The notes under the pieces are model-generated. The model was not told the DNA's origin. It saw only the letters and a list, made by a program, of their open reading frames with translations, and ran no database searches. Both the position numbers and the translations under genes were made by a program. Source: Pogonophryne albipinna (taxonomy: Eukaryota > Chordata > Actinopteri > Perciformes > Artedidraconidae). Taken from it: a DNA stretch of 64,000 nucleotides. Positions 29,244-46,354 of this stretch are shown here, in pieces (the stretch's first letter is position 1; every line of letters begins with the position of its first letter). The stretch is taken from contig CM053243.1 of NCBI GenBank assembly GCA_028583405.1, positions 23,772,867 to 23,836,866 of the forward strand. The letters run 5' to 3'.

Positions 29244-29640
29244 TTAAAGGTGGGGTAGGTAATTTTGGAGAAACCAGCTCGAGTGCGCTAGAATTTGAAA
29301 ATACACAGCCGGAAAAAATCTGCCACTTCCTTAGAGAGCCCCTCCTCCAACACACACGAACTCTCACATGAGTCATGACCAATGAGGGCACGAGATAAGT
29401 TTGTGCACAGATGGAAGGCTGACAGGCAGGTAGGCCATCCAGTCATTTTAGCCGGGCCGGCTCAGATGATTGGTCGTGCTTTTTACAGTACTACGGCTTC
29501 CACAGATTACATTTCTTTATGGATTTTTTGTCAAAGCACTTAAGATATTCATTGCTATCGGGATGTTAAGAGCATTCCATGGAATATAACAAAAAGTGTA
29601 TTTCGAGCCGGTTTCTCAAACTTACCTACCCCACCTTTAA
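29244..29640. mobile_element. TTAA-flanked MITE with long inverted ends
   Basis: A 397-bp unit starts TTAAAGGTGGGGTAGGTAA and ends with the inverse, CTTACCTACCCCACCTTTAA. The inverted homology extends about 38-40 bp inward (GAGAAACC, then GCTCGA) with a few mismatches. TTAA at both ends fits a piggyBac-type target duplication. There is no coding capacity. Confidence 0.7.
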
Positions 29641-31519
29641 CATTACCTATAATGAAATATGCCTTGCCTCACTTAACTGTAATTCTCTTATTATTTCCCA
29701 CCTCAACCTCACCTTGTTCTGAGGAAGGTCTTTACACTGTCAACCATCGGCGTCAACAAGCACAATGTTTCTTCATTAAACTGGCCGTCAGCTATGAGGA
29801 GAGCAGCAGTGGATCTTTTGACTTTGGGAATTTGCTGTAATATCTTTTCAGTAACACTTTACTACAGAATCACTTTACCTTTTCAAGTACTGCTCAATCC
29901 TCCTTTCTTCTTTCATGTCTTGCTCTTACATGTCATTTTCTGTTTATTTTCTCTCCTTAGATTGCGTTTTCTGTCATTCCCTTTCATTTCCTCCTTTCTT
30001 TTTACTTTCTTTTATGTTTTTCCTTCCCTTTTCGTACCATGCAATTCACTTTGCCTTTTATTTTCTCTTATTTTATTTTCTATTGTTTGCTTTCTCTTAG
30101 CTTTTTTCTTCCCTTTTCTACCTTTCCTTTTGTCTTCTGTCTCTCCTCTTCATATTTGCCCCAGTTTATCGGACCATCTGTCCATCCATCAGCAGGGCAC
30201 CTCAGATATATCCTCCTTTCAGGAAGATCATTATGGGACTATTCCTCCCGGCTGTGTAGGTGGACAAATGGGTCCATCATCGGGTGCATGTGTCAGGTTA
30301 TCACGCAGCTTGATCACTAAACGAGGATCCTGTCTGACCTGCCATTACAGACAGTTATGGAAACTGAGAACACAATTAATCTGTTTGGCTTCGTTGTTTT
30401 TGTGTCTGTGCCTTGTAATGTTTGTAATTGATTTTAAGTAGGCTTTGCACCTCAGCAGTCGAAGGGGCCAGAATTAGTTCGGTCAATTTCCGTCCATCCC
30501 TGGTCTGGGCCAATTGATTCTACGACAAGGTCATATTCCCTGGACTGTATTGATCAATTAATCATAATGGATTTCCAATTGTCAGAGGCCACAGTTTGTA
30601 AGATCCTCCTTTATTACCTTAGAGACTGATAGAATGACCTTTGCTGGCCTTGCAATACCGTCAGGAATAAAGATTATTTACACTACACACACACAACAGC
30701 GAGTGTTTAATATGGGAGATAAAATATTTGTATTCCTTAGAAGATTTAGTTTTATAAAGAATGGGTTTGTAAATTGACACTGATCGTAATTTTTATCAAG
30801 ACCCCTCTGAGAGTAGGAGTGGTTCGAAGTGACTGTAAAATGATGAGTGAATGATGGGATGTGACAGTGACAGAATAATTGGTCCCATGTGCAGCATAAA
30901 AGCAGTATACATTGAAGAATATCACTGACACCTCATTAAATCAGCAATATTTGTGTTTCACATTCTGAGAAGTCACATTTAATTCTCCAATGTATATATT
31001 TGATAAATGGCATTTGGGGGTCTCTGCATCAGATTCTGTACGCTGCTCGATGGAAAGGCTCCTCCTCTTCTTTGATTAGTGCCTGAGTTGTTCAGATGAA
31101 GGGCAGGAGGTGAATTGATCCGAGCGGTGTCCTGTTCATAGGCAGAGCTCAGCCATTTGATGCGAGTCAGGAGGGGACAGCCAGTCCGACGGCAGAGACG
31201 CACGGGACTGAACGACATTACTCTGAGGCGGGGGAGGGGAGAAAAAGGGTTTGCTTTGACCTTCAGCAGACCTTCGACAGACAATAATAACCGGACTGCC
31301 ACGCCTCCCTCTGCTCCTCCAATGTTGTGCACTCTCCTCACATCTTCTGTTCACACAAGCACTTATCATTTTCAATTACGGCTGTGACCAGTTGAGAGTA
31401 GAGTGCACAAATACAGAACCCTTTTTCTTCATTTGAAGGCTGTCTCTGTCTCCTAGAAATAACATTTATATTCTACTAAACTGCACCAGTTTATTCACAT
31501 TATTAAGAAATATGTAAGG
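29641..31519. other. intergenic, no gene recognised
   Basis: A pyrimidine-rich stretch lies at 29890-30170. There is no identifiable gene. Confidence 0.4.
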
Positions 31520-31870
31520 GAAGTTTGTCATTTTGGAAAATGGTTTTTGGTTTGGTTTCCTAGCTAGTTTTCCTAGCTGAGAGTTAGAGGAGAAAGTACC
31601 ACTCTTATGTGGATGTGGTAAATATGAAGCTAATTCAGCTTCCAGTTACCTTAGCTTAGCATAAAGACAGGAAACAAGGGCCGCAGTAAAGCTCACCTGT
31701 TTGAGCTGACAGCCAATGGGACTCAATCCCCGTGCCGAGGACCCAGATTAAAATCTGGCCTGGGACCATTTACTAATTTCATCCCCTTCAACAATTTATT
31801 TGTCCAATAAAGGCTAATTTGGCCCCAAAAATCTTTAAAAAACAAACAAAGGGAAACAGGGGGAAACTGT
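31520..31870. repeat. degenerate teleost interspersed repeat (TTAGCTTAGCATAAAGAC type)
   Basis: Words such as TTAGCTTAGCATAAAGAC, GGAAACAAGG and a later GGGAAACAGGGGGAAACTG are characteristic of an old DNA-transposon-like repeat common in fish genomes. The ends are not definable. Confidence 0.45.
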
Positions 31871-32257
31871 AACAACCCCATCTACCAATGTTCATATTCC
31901 CTAAATAACCTTTACCATCCCATTTTATCTTAGACACTCAAAGAACATTAGTATTAATCTGAGACATTGAAGATGAAGCACGACAAATGACATGTTTACC
32001 TTTGTAAAATTCATCATAACAACCATTTTTAACTAAACTTGACCAAAGCATTTGTTGCCAAAATGTCAACACACAGGACTCAGGATACAAACATCCATAG
32101 AAAAACAAAGCTAGCACTTCCTGTACTGAAAAGAAGACCAACAACCCTAATGGCAACATTTCTGTTATTTATTGAGAGACAATCATTGATGGAGATAATG
32201 AGCAAAGACGCATGGAACAATATTCTCTGGCTGGATCACAGCTTTTGAAAGAGGACA

Positions 32258-32386
<129 letters not shown>

Positions 32387-33514
32387 TGTTCCTCGGGCAT
32401 ATTTAAATCAATGCTCGACCGTGAAGCATTATTGCTTAATTGAAGACTTGGTAATTATAAATGCTCATACATACTGAGCAGCAGCGGCTGATAATTCCTG
32501 GATTCCTCTCCAGCTGTGGAATTGACTCTGACAGTTAAGTGTCTCAATTCACAATCTGGGTGTAAAACCAGGAGAGGAAAGACTTACACGTTCAGCGTTA
32601 TTGCCATGTGCTTGACAGGCATTATCTCTCCTGAAACTACATGTGGCACCTTCAGCTATTGAAATGCTAATTTGAAAAACACTAAAGGGGTGGCAAACAT
32701 CAGCATATTTCTTCATACCATATTAAAGCTGGGAGGCTGAAGGACTGAGTGATATCGTAGGTACCATACTGTGCTCGGCCCTGAAGAATAGCAATGTTAT
32801 CTAAATCAGGTGAACACAAATCCACATCTCTAGTACATTCAATCAAATTTCACCAAAACTGTCCACACATTTCCATAATTGCTTCTGATGACAAGGAAAC
32901 GATGGGGTGTCAAACAAGAAGCAGCAGAACTTAAAGGGATGGAGAGGAAAGGAAGCGCAAACATAGAGATGATGAGATCTGAGGAAGGAAGAGAGAGCGT
33001 GAGATTTGAGGGACAAACAGTCTTTCGGAGAATAATGAATCTTTTCTAAAACATGTGGTGGCAAACACATTTTCACATAGTTCTATATGAGAACACAGTG
33101 ATTACCTGTACAGTTTCTGTCACACTATTTGTTCTCAAATGACTTATCATTCAACATTTTGGGTGGAAAATCACATTTCTTTAGGCATTTGGATGTGGAT
33201 GCAGGACCTGGTGCTCTTTGTTCTGCGCTGTAGAAGCATATGCAATTATGCGTGCTGAGAATTAACAAGCAGAGTGGAGTGAGGAGGCTTTGAATCACCA
33301 TCTCCATATGAACAGTTCCGCCAGTGTAATGCATAATGAATTATTCAAGGTGTGTGTGTATGTAAATTACAGGAGATAGTTATGATTTGATTTGAATAAA
33401 GGTTGAGGACCTTCTATGTGATTGTAACTGACGTGAGGGGAGGGACAATTGCCCTTTGTAGCGCAACTCAACATATTCATATACTCATTATTAAAAAGCA
33501 CTGCACAAATCACA

Positions 33515-33515
<1 letters not shown>

Positions 33516-33583
<68 letters not shown>
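33516..33583. repeat. (AC)n microsatellite, ~68 bp
   Basis: Pure AC dinucleotides. Confidence 0.97.
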
Positions 33584-33587
<4 letters not shown>

Positions 33588-33889
33588 TCCACTGTATGCT
33601 TAATGTCTTTTAAGATATATGACATGATTTCAGTGCAAAAATTAAGCAACAGTAGCATCTTGTGTGTTTGCGTTAACTGATGTGTGTGATGGAGGCAGAG
33701 AGAGGGAGAGAATGTGAATATGTGCATGTGGAAAAAGGTTTTCTTGGTATACTGTGACACCAATATTGACCTTACAGTGACGTACCCCACAGTGAGAGAT
33801 GGGGGGCGGATCATCAGAAGATCGGACTGAGTGGAGACAATACAAACCACCAGTACTTCAACCGTAGTGATCACCTTCCCATTTGCCTC

Positions 33890-34450
33890 AGTCGAGCTGC
33901 TCTAAAACGCTTACATTTGGTTTAAAAAGCACCTGCCAGGTTATTGACTAGAACTAGCCATTGTCCTCATATTATCTAAATTCGAAACCTGTACAATTCT
34001 GAATAAAATGCAAATCATGTCTATTACATAAAGCACTGCATGAACTTACAGACAATTATATTTCTCCATTGAAATGTTTCTACTACTCGACAAGTCCATA
34101 CTCAAATATCGGCTCCAGTCTCAGTTTAAAGAGGCTTTTTGTTTTGTTCTTGTTTTGTCTGACTCTCATTATTCATTTCTGTTGTATTTTTACTTAGTTA
34201 TTTTACATTTAACCAAGCACAAACATTTGCATATCTGGTTTTGTTGTTTGTTGTTTATGTTTACATGCTTCCTGATCGACCTTTACAGTAATACAATTAT
34301 TAGGATTACAGGAATGCACTTTTGTTTTTGTTCAGTTTAATCATGTTTTTCTTGTGTAGCTACAATTCCATTTGCATTTGGATTAAGCTGCAATCACATT
34401 TTTTGCGCAGCCCTGTGTTGCATTATGACAATAAATGATCCTTGAATGTT
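33890..34450 (+). mobile_element. old LINE 3'-end fragment
   Basis: One + strand frame around 34015-34140 reads LLHKALHELTDNYISPLKCF, close to the KALH-L---YIS-L motif near the C-terminus of fish LINE ORF2 proteins. The text ends in GCATTATGACAATAAATGATCC near 34420-34442, a typical LINE 3' end. The upstream frame is broken by stops. Confidence 0.45.
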
Positions 34451-35326
34451 TGATTGAGTATTCTCCATGTAAATGTCATTTCAGCTCCAATGGCAAGCTG
34501 GAACAGGATGGTACAGAAGGTATGACGCATGATACTGTCAGACATTGTAGAGTAATATAATTTCAACAGCATGTAAGATACTTAAAGGTAGACAAAAGGG
34601 CAAATCTGAATGCCTGTCATTCATCAAATGCCCAAATGCATGAAATGACATTCACAAATAAAATAAAACAAACACTCCAATAAAGTAATAGTATCATCCA
34701 CTGTCAGATGGAGCTTCTTCAAAAAACAACGAAAAAACAAATAACCCTCCTCAGTTTCTCTCGCTTCACATTTGGATCCAGTGGAAAACTGAAAATTCAC
34801 ATGAATTCCAATAAACAGACTCATATAGCACGGTGATGAAGTTTTGGTCAGTCCAGCATCCGAAAACCACTGATGTGGCTGACCAAACCAATGATGCAGT
34901 ATTGCTCTAACCACAATAGCACAAGATCGATAGCAACACAGAATTGGTTTATGTGGTAGCTCAAAAGAGGCGTCCACAGGTTACAGGTATAGGGTGTTAA
35001 GTCAGTGGATGCAGAATGGGGGCAGGGGGATGTGAAGCAGCTTCTCCTGGGATTGTTGACAAATCCCCAGATATTGATTGGATGCAGTAGCTTCTGGACA
35101 CATACGTCCAAACTGATCCCCTCAAAGCTCACTGTACACTGCAGAAGAGGAAGCTGGAGGGGTATGTTGTGACAAAGACATATGTTGTGACAAAGACATA
35201 TGTTCTGCGAAGAGAAAGTGTGTGTCTCTCTGACAGCCTTATTGCTGCTTGGTTTACTGTACGCAGCAATATGCAGCACTGAATGAAAGATTGCCCTGCA
35301 AGGGTTTATGGTTGTTGCAATTGGAC

Positions 35327-35451
<125 letters not shown>

Positions 35452-35587
35452 TGTTCAGCTAGTCAGTGAGATAGAGGTCTGTTTGTATTGACATGGTAAA
35501 GAAACTGCACACCGGTCAGCAATACTCAGCAAGACATTCAATCACCGCCCTGACGACTCGCACGCTCCTCCCTCCCTCTGGGGTTTA

Positions 35588-35738
<151 letters not shown>

Positions 35739-35823
35739 CCCTTGTGACATGTTGAGAATGGCAATATACTTCCTCATTGTCTGAGTATAGTATCTAGTAG
35801 GACCTCTCTTCTTTAGGTGTCAA

Positions 35824-35866
<43 letters not shown>
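35824..35866. repeat. (AAT)n microsatellite
   Basis: About fourteen ATA/AAT trinucleotide units. Confidence 0.95.
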
Positions 35867-36440
35867 GTATTATTTTACCTTTATTTTAAAAGGAATATCT
35901 CTAGTTAGATTCAGAGATTCATATTCATGGTCCCTTCAAGTGTTCAGTAGCAAACAGGAAACAGTTATCACCTAGCTGGATGAGCAGAATGGAGCACTTG
36001 GAGATGCTGGCTGCAAGATATACCTGCTGCTGACGGAATAGATGAATAATGATGAGGCATTGTTAGGCTACATATGATCAAAGGTTATTTTTGTTTCCCA
36101 ACAAGTTATTTCAATGTCAAGGATTTTAAATATATATACATAGTTCGAAGGAAATAACTAGAAAAATGATTAGAAAAAGTCTAAGTTATTGTGTTTAAAC
36201 TATTGAAAGAAGATCAAGACAAATAAAATGATTACCACTTAACTTGAAATTAGCGGGTCTTCTTATCTAATCTTCTACATTATATTTATGTCAAATAATT
36301 GGATATACCTTAACTAAAAGTACATATAAAAGTTTGCTTCATGGGAAAGATTTGAGGTGAACTCTGCCTGTAGTGATTACATCTGGCCATCAGGGGGCAA
36401 TGCTTTTCTTTCCTGTTCACTGAGAGAATTTCATTTTCTA

Positions 36441-43455
<7,015 letters not shown>

Positions 43456-43650
43456 TTAAAAGCTTAAAAGAATGGGATGTCTTCTTCAGTGACAACGTTA
43501 TCAGCCTTGACGTCATCAGCCATGATGATGTCATCACATTCCGCATGACATATGCGGAATGTGATGACATCATCGGTGACATCATAGAGCCTCTCCTGAA
43601 AGTTTGCAAATAGACCCCTCGTTCCTCCACAGAGTTTACGTTTTTTGACG
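43456..43650 (+). promoter_or_regulatory. 5' region of the first protamine copy, with CRE and a perfect palindrome
   Basis: Contains a perfect cAMP response element TGACGTCA (43508-43515). It also holds a perfect inverted repeat with 22-bp arms at 43524-43545 and 43553-43574 around a 7-bp loop, whose arms each contain a TGATGTCA-type octamer. A further TGACATCA follows. TTTGCAAATAG, about 45 bp before the ATG, is a possible TATA-like element. Fish protamine genes are known to be driven from short CRE-containing, spermatid-specific promoters. Confidence 0.6.
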
Positions 43651-43761
43651 ATGCCAAGCAAACGCAGACAAGCCGCTCGCCCCGTGCGCAGACGCAGGAG
43701 ACCTCAGAAGAAGTCCCTGGCTGCTCGCAGACGCAAGAGAGTGGTCCGACGCAGACGCTAA
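43651..43761 (+). CDS. protamine, 36 aa, older (KKSL) type
   Basis: An intronless frame, 111 nt with stop. The protein starts MPSKRRQAARPVRRRRRPQK, continues KSLAARRRKRVV and ends in four Arg. Half the residues are Arg and four are Lys. The ARPV core, run of five Arg, AARRR and VVRRRR end follow the layout of percomorph protamines (thynnin/bass type, from memory). Protamines replace histones in spermatid nuclei and condense DNA by Arg-phosphate contacts; the initiator Met is normally removed. Length (35 after Met removal) is typical of fish protamines (30-35). Lysines at positions 4, 20, 21 and 29 are unusual, since most described fish protamines have only Arg as base. The start is the only ATG in frame, preceded by TTTTTTGACG. 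A 3' hairpin follows at 43779-43826. Confidence 0.88.
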   Translation: MPSKRRQAARPVRRRRRPQKKSLAARRRKRVVRRRR

Positions 43762-43778
43762 GCAATGACAGGAAACAT

Positions 43779-43826
43779 GTAGTACAAGCTTTTAAAAAGG
43801 TTTTCCTTTTTAAAAGTTTGTGCTAC
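43779..43826 (+). terminator. 3' hairpin shared by convergent protamine genes
   Basis: GTAGTACAAGCTTTTAAAAA and its near-perfect inverse ending GTGCTAC form a stem of about 21 bp around TTTT. It lies 18 bp after the stop codon. The same hairpin follows the - strand copies in every unit (for example 45191-45239). It could be a 3' end or stability element, or only the mark of an old inverted duplication. Confidence 0.45.
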
Positions 43827-44065
43827 ATTTTTAATGGTCTTTATGACTTTTGCAAACTTTTTTAAATAATTTTTCTTTTTTTCTTTTTCAAACATTTTTG
43901 TGGAAAAGGGTTGTGGCTCCTTTGGTAAAAAAAGTTGCAGACCCCTGCCGTAGAGCCTCAACCTGAAAGTTTGCAATAGTCATAAGGACCATTAAAAATG
44001 TAGCACAAGCTTTTAAAAAGGCAAAACCTTTTTAAAAGCTTGTACTACATGTTTCCTGTCGTTGC

Positions 44066-44176
44066 TTAGCGTTTGCGTCGGACCACTCTGTTGTGTCTTC
44101 GAGCAGCCAGGGACTTCTTCTGAGGTCTCCTGCGTCTGCGCACGGTTAGAGCGGCTTGTCTGCGTTTGCTTGGCAT
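44066..44176 (-). CDS. diverged protamine copy, 36 aa (ALTV variant)
   Basis: An open 111-nt frame on the - strand with the common MPSKRRQAA start. Arg10-Pro11 are replaced by Leu-Thr, Lys29 is Asn with His before it (RRHNRVV), and the end is VVRRKR. It has lost conserved positions of the family core, so it may be weakly functional or decaying, but there is no stop or frameshift. An identical copy lies at 54206-54316. It diverges head to head from the + copy at 44506 across 329 bp. Confidence 0.75.
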   Translation of the reverse strand: MPSKRRQAALTVRRRRRPQKKSLAARRHNRVVRRKR

Positions 44177-44505
44177 CGTCAAAAAACTTAAACTCTGTGG
44201 AGGAACGGGGGTCTATTTGCAAACTTTCTGGAGAGGCTCTGTGATGTCACCGATGATGTCATCGCATTCTGCATGACGTTGCCGATGATGTCATTGCCGA
44301 TGATGTCATTTTAAAAGCTTAAAAGAATGGGATGTCTTCTTCAGTGACAACGTTATCAGCCTTGACGTCATCAGCCATGATGATGTCATCACATTCCGCA
44401 TGACATATGCGGAATGTGATGACATCATCGGTGACATCATAGAGCCTCTCCTGAAAGTTTGCAAATAGACCCCTCGTTCCTCCACAGAGTTTACGTTTTT
44501 TGACG
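44177..44505. promoter_or_regulatory. short bidirectional protamine promoter (329 bp, older type)
   Basis: Lies between two divergent starts. Holds multiple TGATGTCA/TGACATCA octamers, the perfect TGACGTCA near 44363 and a second copy of the 22-bp-arm palindrome near 44379-44429. Lacks the ~190-bp insertion present in core-unit promoters. Confidence 0.55.
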
Positions 44506-44616
44506 ATGCCAAGCAAACGCAGACAAGCCACTCGCCCCGTGCGCAGACGCAGGAGACCTCAGAAGAAGTCCCTGGCTGCTCGCAGACGCAAGAGAGTGGT
44601 CCGACGCAGACGCTAA
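44506..44616 (+). CDS. protamine, 36 aa, A9T variant
   Basis: Same as the copy at 43651 except Ala9 is Thr (QATRPV). It is 855 bp downstream of that copy and part of a tandem duplication of the whole unit. The ORF, 3' hairpin and downstream spacer are kept. Confidence 0.85.
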   Translation: MPSKRRQATRPVRRRRRPQKKSLAARRRKRVVRRRR

Positions 44617-44920
44617 GCAACGACAGGAAACATGTAGTACAAGCTTTTAAAAGGGTTTTCCTTTTTAAAAGCTTGTGCTACATTTTTAATGGTCTTTATG
44701 ACTTTTGCAAACTTTTTTAAATAATTTTTCTTTTTTTCTTTTTCAAACATTTTTGTGGAAAAGGGTTGTGGCTCCTTTGGTAAAAAAAGTTGCAGACCCC
44801 TGCCGTAGAGCCTCAACCTGAAAGTTTGCAATAGTCATAAGGACCATTAAAAATGTAGCACAAGCTTTTAAAAAGGCAAAACCTTTTTAAAAGCTTGTAC
44901 TACATGTTTCCTGTCGTTGC

Positions 44921-44972
44921 TTAGCGTTTGCGTCGGACCACTCTGTTGTGTCTTCGAGCAGCCAGGGACTTC
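44921..44972 (-). pseudogene. protamine fragment, C-terminal half
   Basis: The - strand gene begins from its stop codon as in the 44066 copy but is cut after GGGACTTCT. The N-terminal half and the promoter are absent. It joins directly to a + strand fragment. Confidence 0.85.
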
Positions 44973-45019
44973 TCCACGCTGCTCGCAGACGCAAGAGAGT
45001 GGTCCGACACAGACGCTAA
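44973..45019 (+). pseudogene. protamine fragment, C-terminal half, joined to an inverted fragment
   Basis: Only the last ~15 codons of a core-type + copy (from CACGCTGCTCGC to TAA) remain, with one Arg to His change (CGACAC). The two half-genes meet end to end at ~44972 with 1-2 bp of shared sequence. This marks the junction between the older left units and the core units. Confidence 0.85.
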
Positions 45020-45190
45020 GCAACGACAGGACGACACTTTTTTAAATAATTTTTTTTTTTTTTTAATTTTTTTTTTTTTTTAAATGTGTGGAAAAGGGGG
45101 CAAAATGGCTCCTTTGGTCAAAAAGGTTGCAGACCCCTGCCATAGAGGCTCTCCTGAACATTTGCAATAGTCATAAAGAACATTAAAAAT

Positions 45191-45239
45191 GTAGCACAAG
45201 CGTTTAAAAAGGCACAACCTTTTTAAAAGCTTGTACTAC
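45191..45239 (-). terminator. 3' hairpin of core - strand protamine copies
   Basis: GTAGCACAAGCGTTTAAAAA, then CACA, then the near-perfect inverse ending in GTACTAC. It starts 17 bp after the stop of the gene at 45257. The same sequence recurs behind every - strand core copy. The + strand core copies have lost it. Confidence 0.45.
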
Positions 45240-45256
45240 ATGTTTCCTGTCGTTGC

Positions 45257-45364
45257 TTAGCATCTGCGTCGGACCACTCTCTTGCGTCTGCGAGCAGCGT
45301 GGGACTTCTGAGGTCTCCTGCGTCTGCGCACGGGGCGAGCGGCTTGTCTGCGTTTGCTTGGCAT
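45257..45364 (-). CDS. protamine, 35 aa, Cys-ending type
   Basis: First core - strand copy. The first 20 residues are as in other copies; SHAARRRKRVVRRR follows and the last codon is TGC (Cys) instead of CGC (Arg). Compared with the older type, one Lys is gone and SL is SH. This Cys35 is shared by all nine - strand core copies. Fish protamines generally lack Cys, whereas placental mammal protamines use it for disulfide cross-links. The gene is paired head to head with the + copy at 45891. Confidence 0.87.
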   Translation of the reverse strand: MPSKRRQAARPVRRRRRPQKSHAARRRKRVVRRRC

Positions 45365-45890
45365 CGTCAAAAAACGTAAACTCTGTGGAGTAACGGGGGT
45401 CGATTTGCAAGCTTTCTGGAGAGGCTCTGTGATGTCACCGATGATGTCATCGCATTCTGCATGTCAGTTTTGCCTACGTTACGTTACAAGATTGGAGCAC
45501 TTGTGCTGCATTCATGTGGTGTCCCGTACTTCCTTCCTGAAAAAGAAAGACAAAAAAGAAACATTCTAAATGATAAAATATGTATGGTCTATTTGCAAAC
45601 TTTCTGGAGAGGCTCTGTGATGTCACCGATGATGTCATCGCATTCTGCATGACGTTGCCGATGATGTTATTGCCGAGGATGTCATCACAGTCTGCATCGG
45701 TGATGTCATAGAGCCATTCCTCACTGAGGATCAAATGACGTCATGCAGAATTGGATGTCTTCATCAGTGACAACGTTATCAGCCATGATGTCATGCGGAA
45801 TGTGATGACATCATCGGTGACATCACAGAGTCTCTCCTGAAAGTTTGCAAATAGACCCCCGTTACTCCACAGAGTTTACGTTTTTTGACG
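45365..45890. promoter_or_regulatory. bidirectional CRE-rich promoter of a core protamine pair (526 bp)
   Basis: Lies between divergent start codons. It contains eight TGATGTCA-type octamers on either strand and one perfect TGACGTCA (45736-45743), which would suit CREM/CREB-family factors active in spermatids. A ~63-bp segment with GATTTGCAAGCTTTCTGG or its variant and two octamers occurs twice (45401-45463 and 45588-45651), separated by an AT-richer insert absent from the older promoters. TTTGCAAAT-type words about 40-50 bp before each ATG may act as TATA substitutes. Equivalent regions: 46355-46880, 47326-47851, 48316-48841, 49305-49830, 50295-50820, 51286-51811, 52276-52801 and 53267-53792. 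Confidence 0.6.
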
Positions 45891-45998
45891 ATGCCAAGCA
45901 AACGCAGACAAGCCGCTCGCCCCGTGCGCAGACGCAGGAGACCTCAGAAGTCCCACGCTGCTCGCAGACGCAAGAGAGTGGTCCGACGCAGACGCTAA
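45891..45998 (+). CDS. protamine, 35 aa, core + type
   Basis: Core + strand copy: PQKSHAARRRKRVV and four terminal Arg. It ends in Arg, unlike its - strand partner. The 3' flank has a deletion of about 100 bp relative to the older type, which removes the hairpin and brings the stop close to a T-rich tract with TTAAATAAA, a possible polyadenylation signal in this unit. Confidence 0.87.
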   Translation: MPSKRRQAARPVRRRRRPQKSHAARRRKRVVRRRR

Positions 45999-46246
45999 GC
46001 AACGACAGGACGACACTTTTTTAAATAAAAAATTTTTTTTTTTAATTTTTTTTTTAATTTTTTTTTTTTTTAAATGTGTGGAAAAGGGGGCAAAATGGCT
46101 CCTTTGGTCAAAAAGGTTGCAGACCCCTGCCATAGAGCCTCTCCTGAACATTTGCAATAGTCATAAAGAACATTAAAAATGTAGCACAAGCGTTTAAAAA
46201 GGCACAACCTTTTTAAAAGCTTGTACTACATGTTTCCTGTCGTTGC

Positions 46247-46354
46247 TTAGCATCTGCGTCGGACCACTCTCTTGCGTCTGCGAGCAGCGTGGGACTTCTG
46301 AGGTCTCCTGCGTCTGCGCACGGGGCGAGCGGCTTGTCTGCGTTTGCTTGGCAT
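46247..46354 (-). CDS. protamine, 35 aa, Cys-ending type
   Basis: Predicted protein identical to that of the copy at 45257. Tail to tail with 45891-45998 (248-bp gap) and head to head with the frameshifted copy at 46881. Confidence 0.87.
   Translation of the reverse strand: MPSKRRQAARPVRRRRRPQKSHAARRRKRVVRRRC

Noticed and set aside
45204..45410. Recurring 63-86-codon frames in every protamine unit (for example 45204-45410 -, 45354-45569 +, 45474-45734 -)
   Set aside because: They overlap the protamine genes or the promoter in other frames and repeat only because the units are near-identical. No domain was recognised. The Arg-rich frame explains the conserved start, stop and family similarity.
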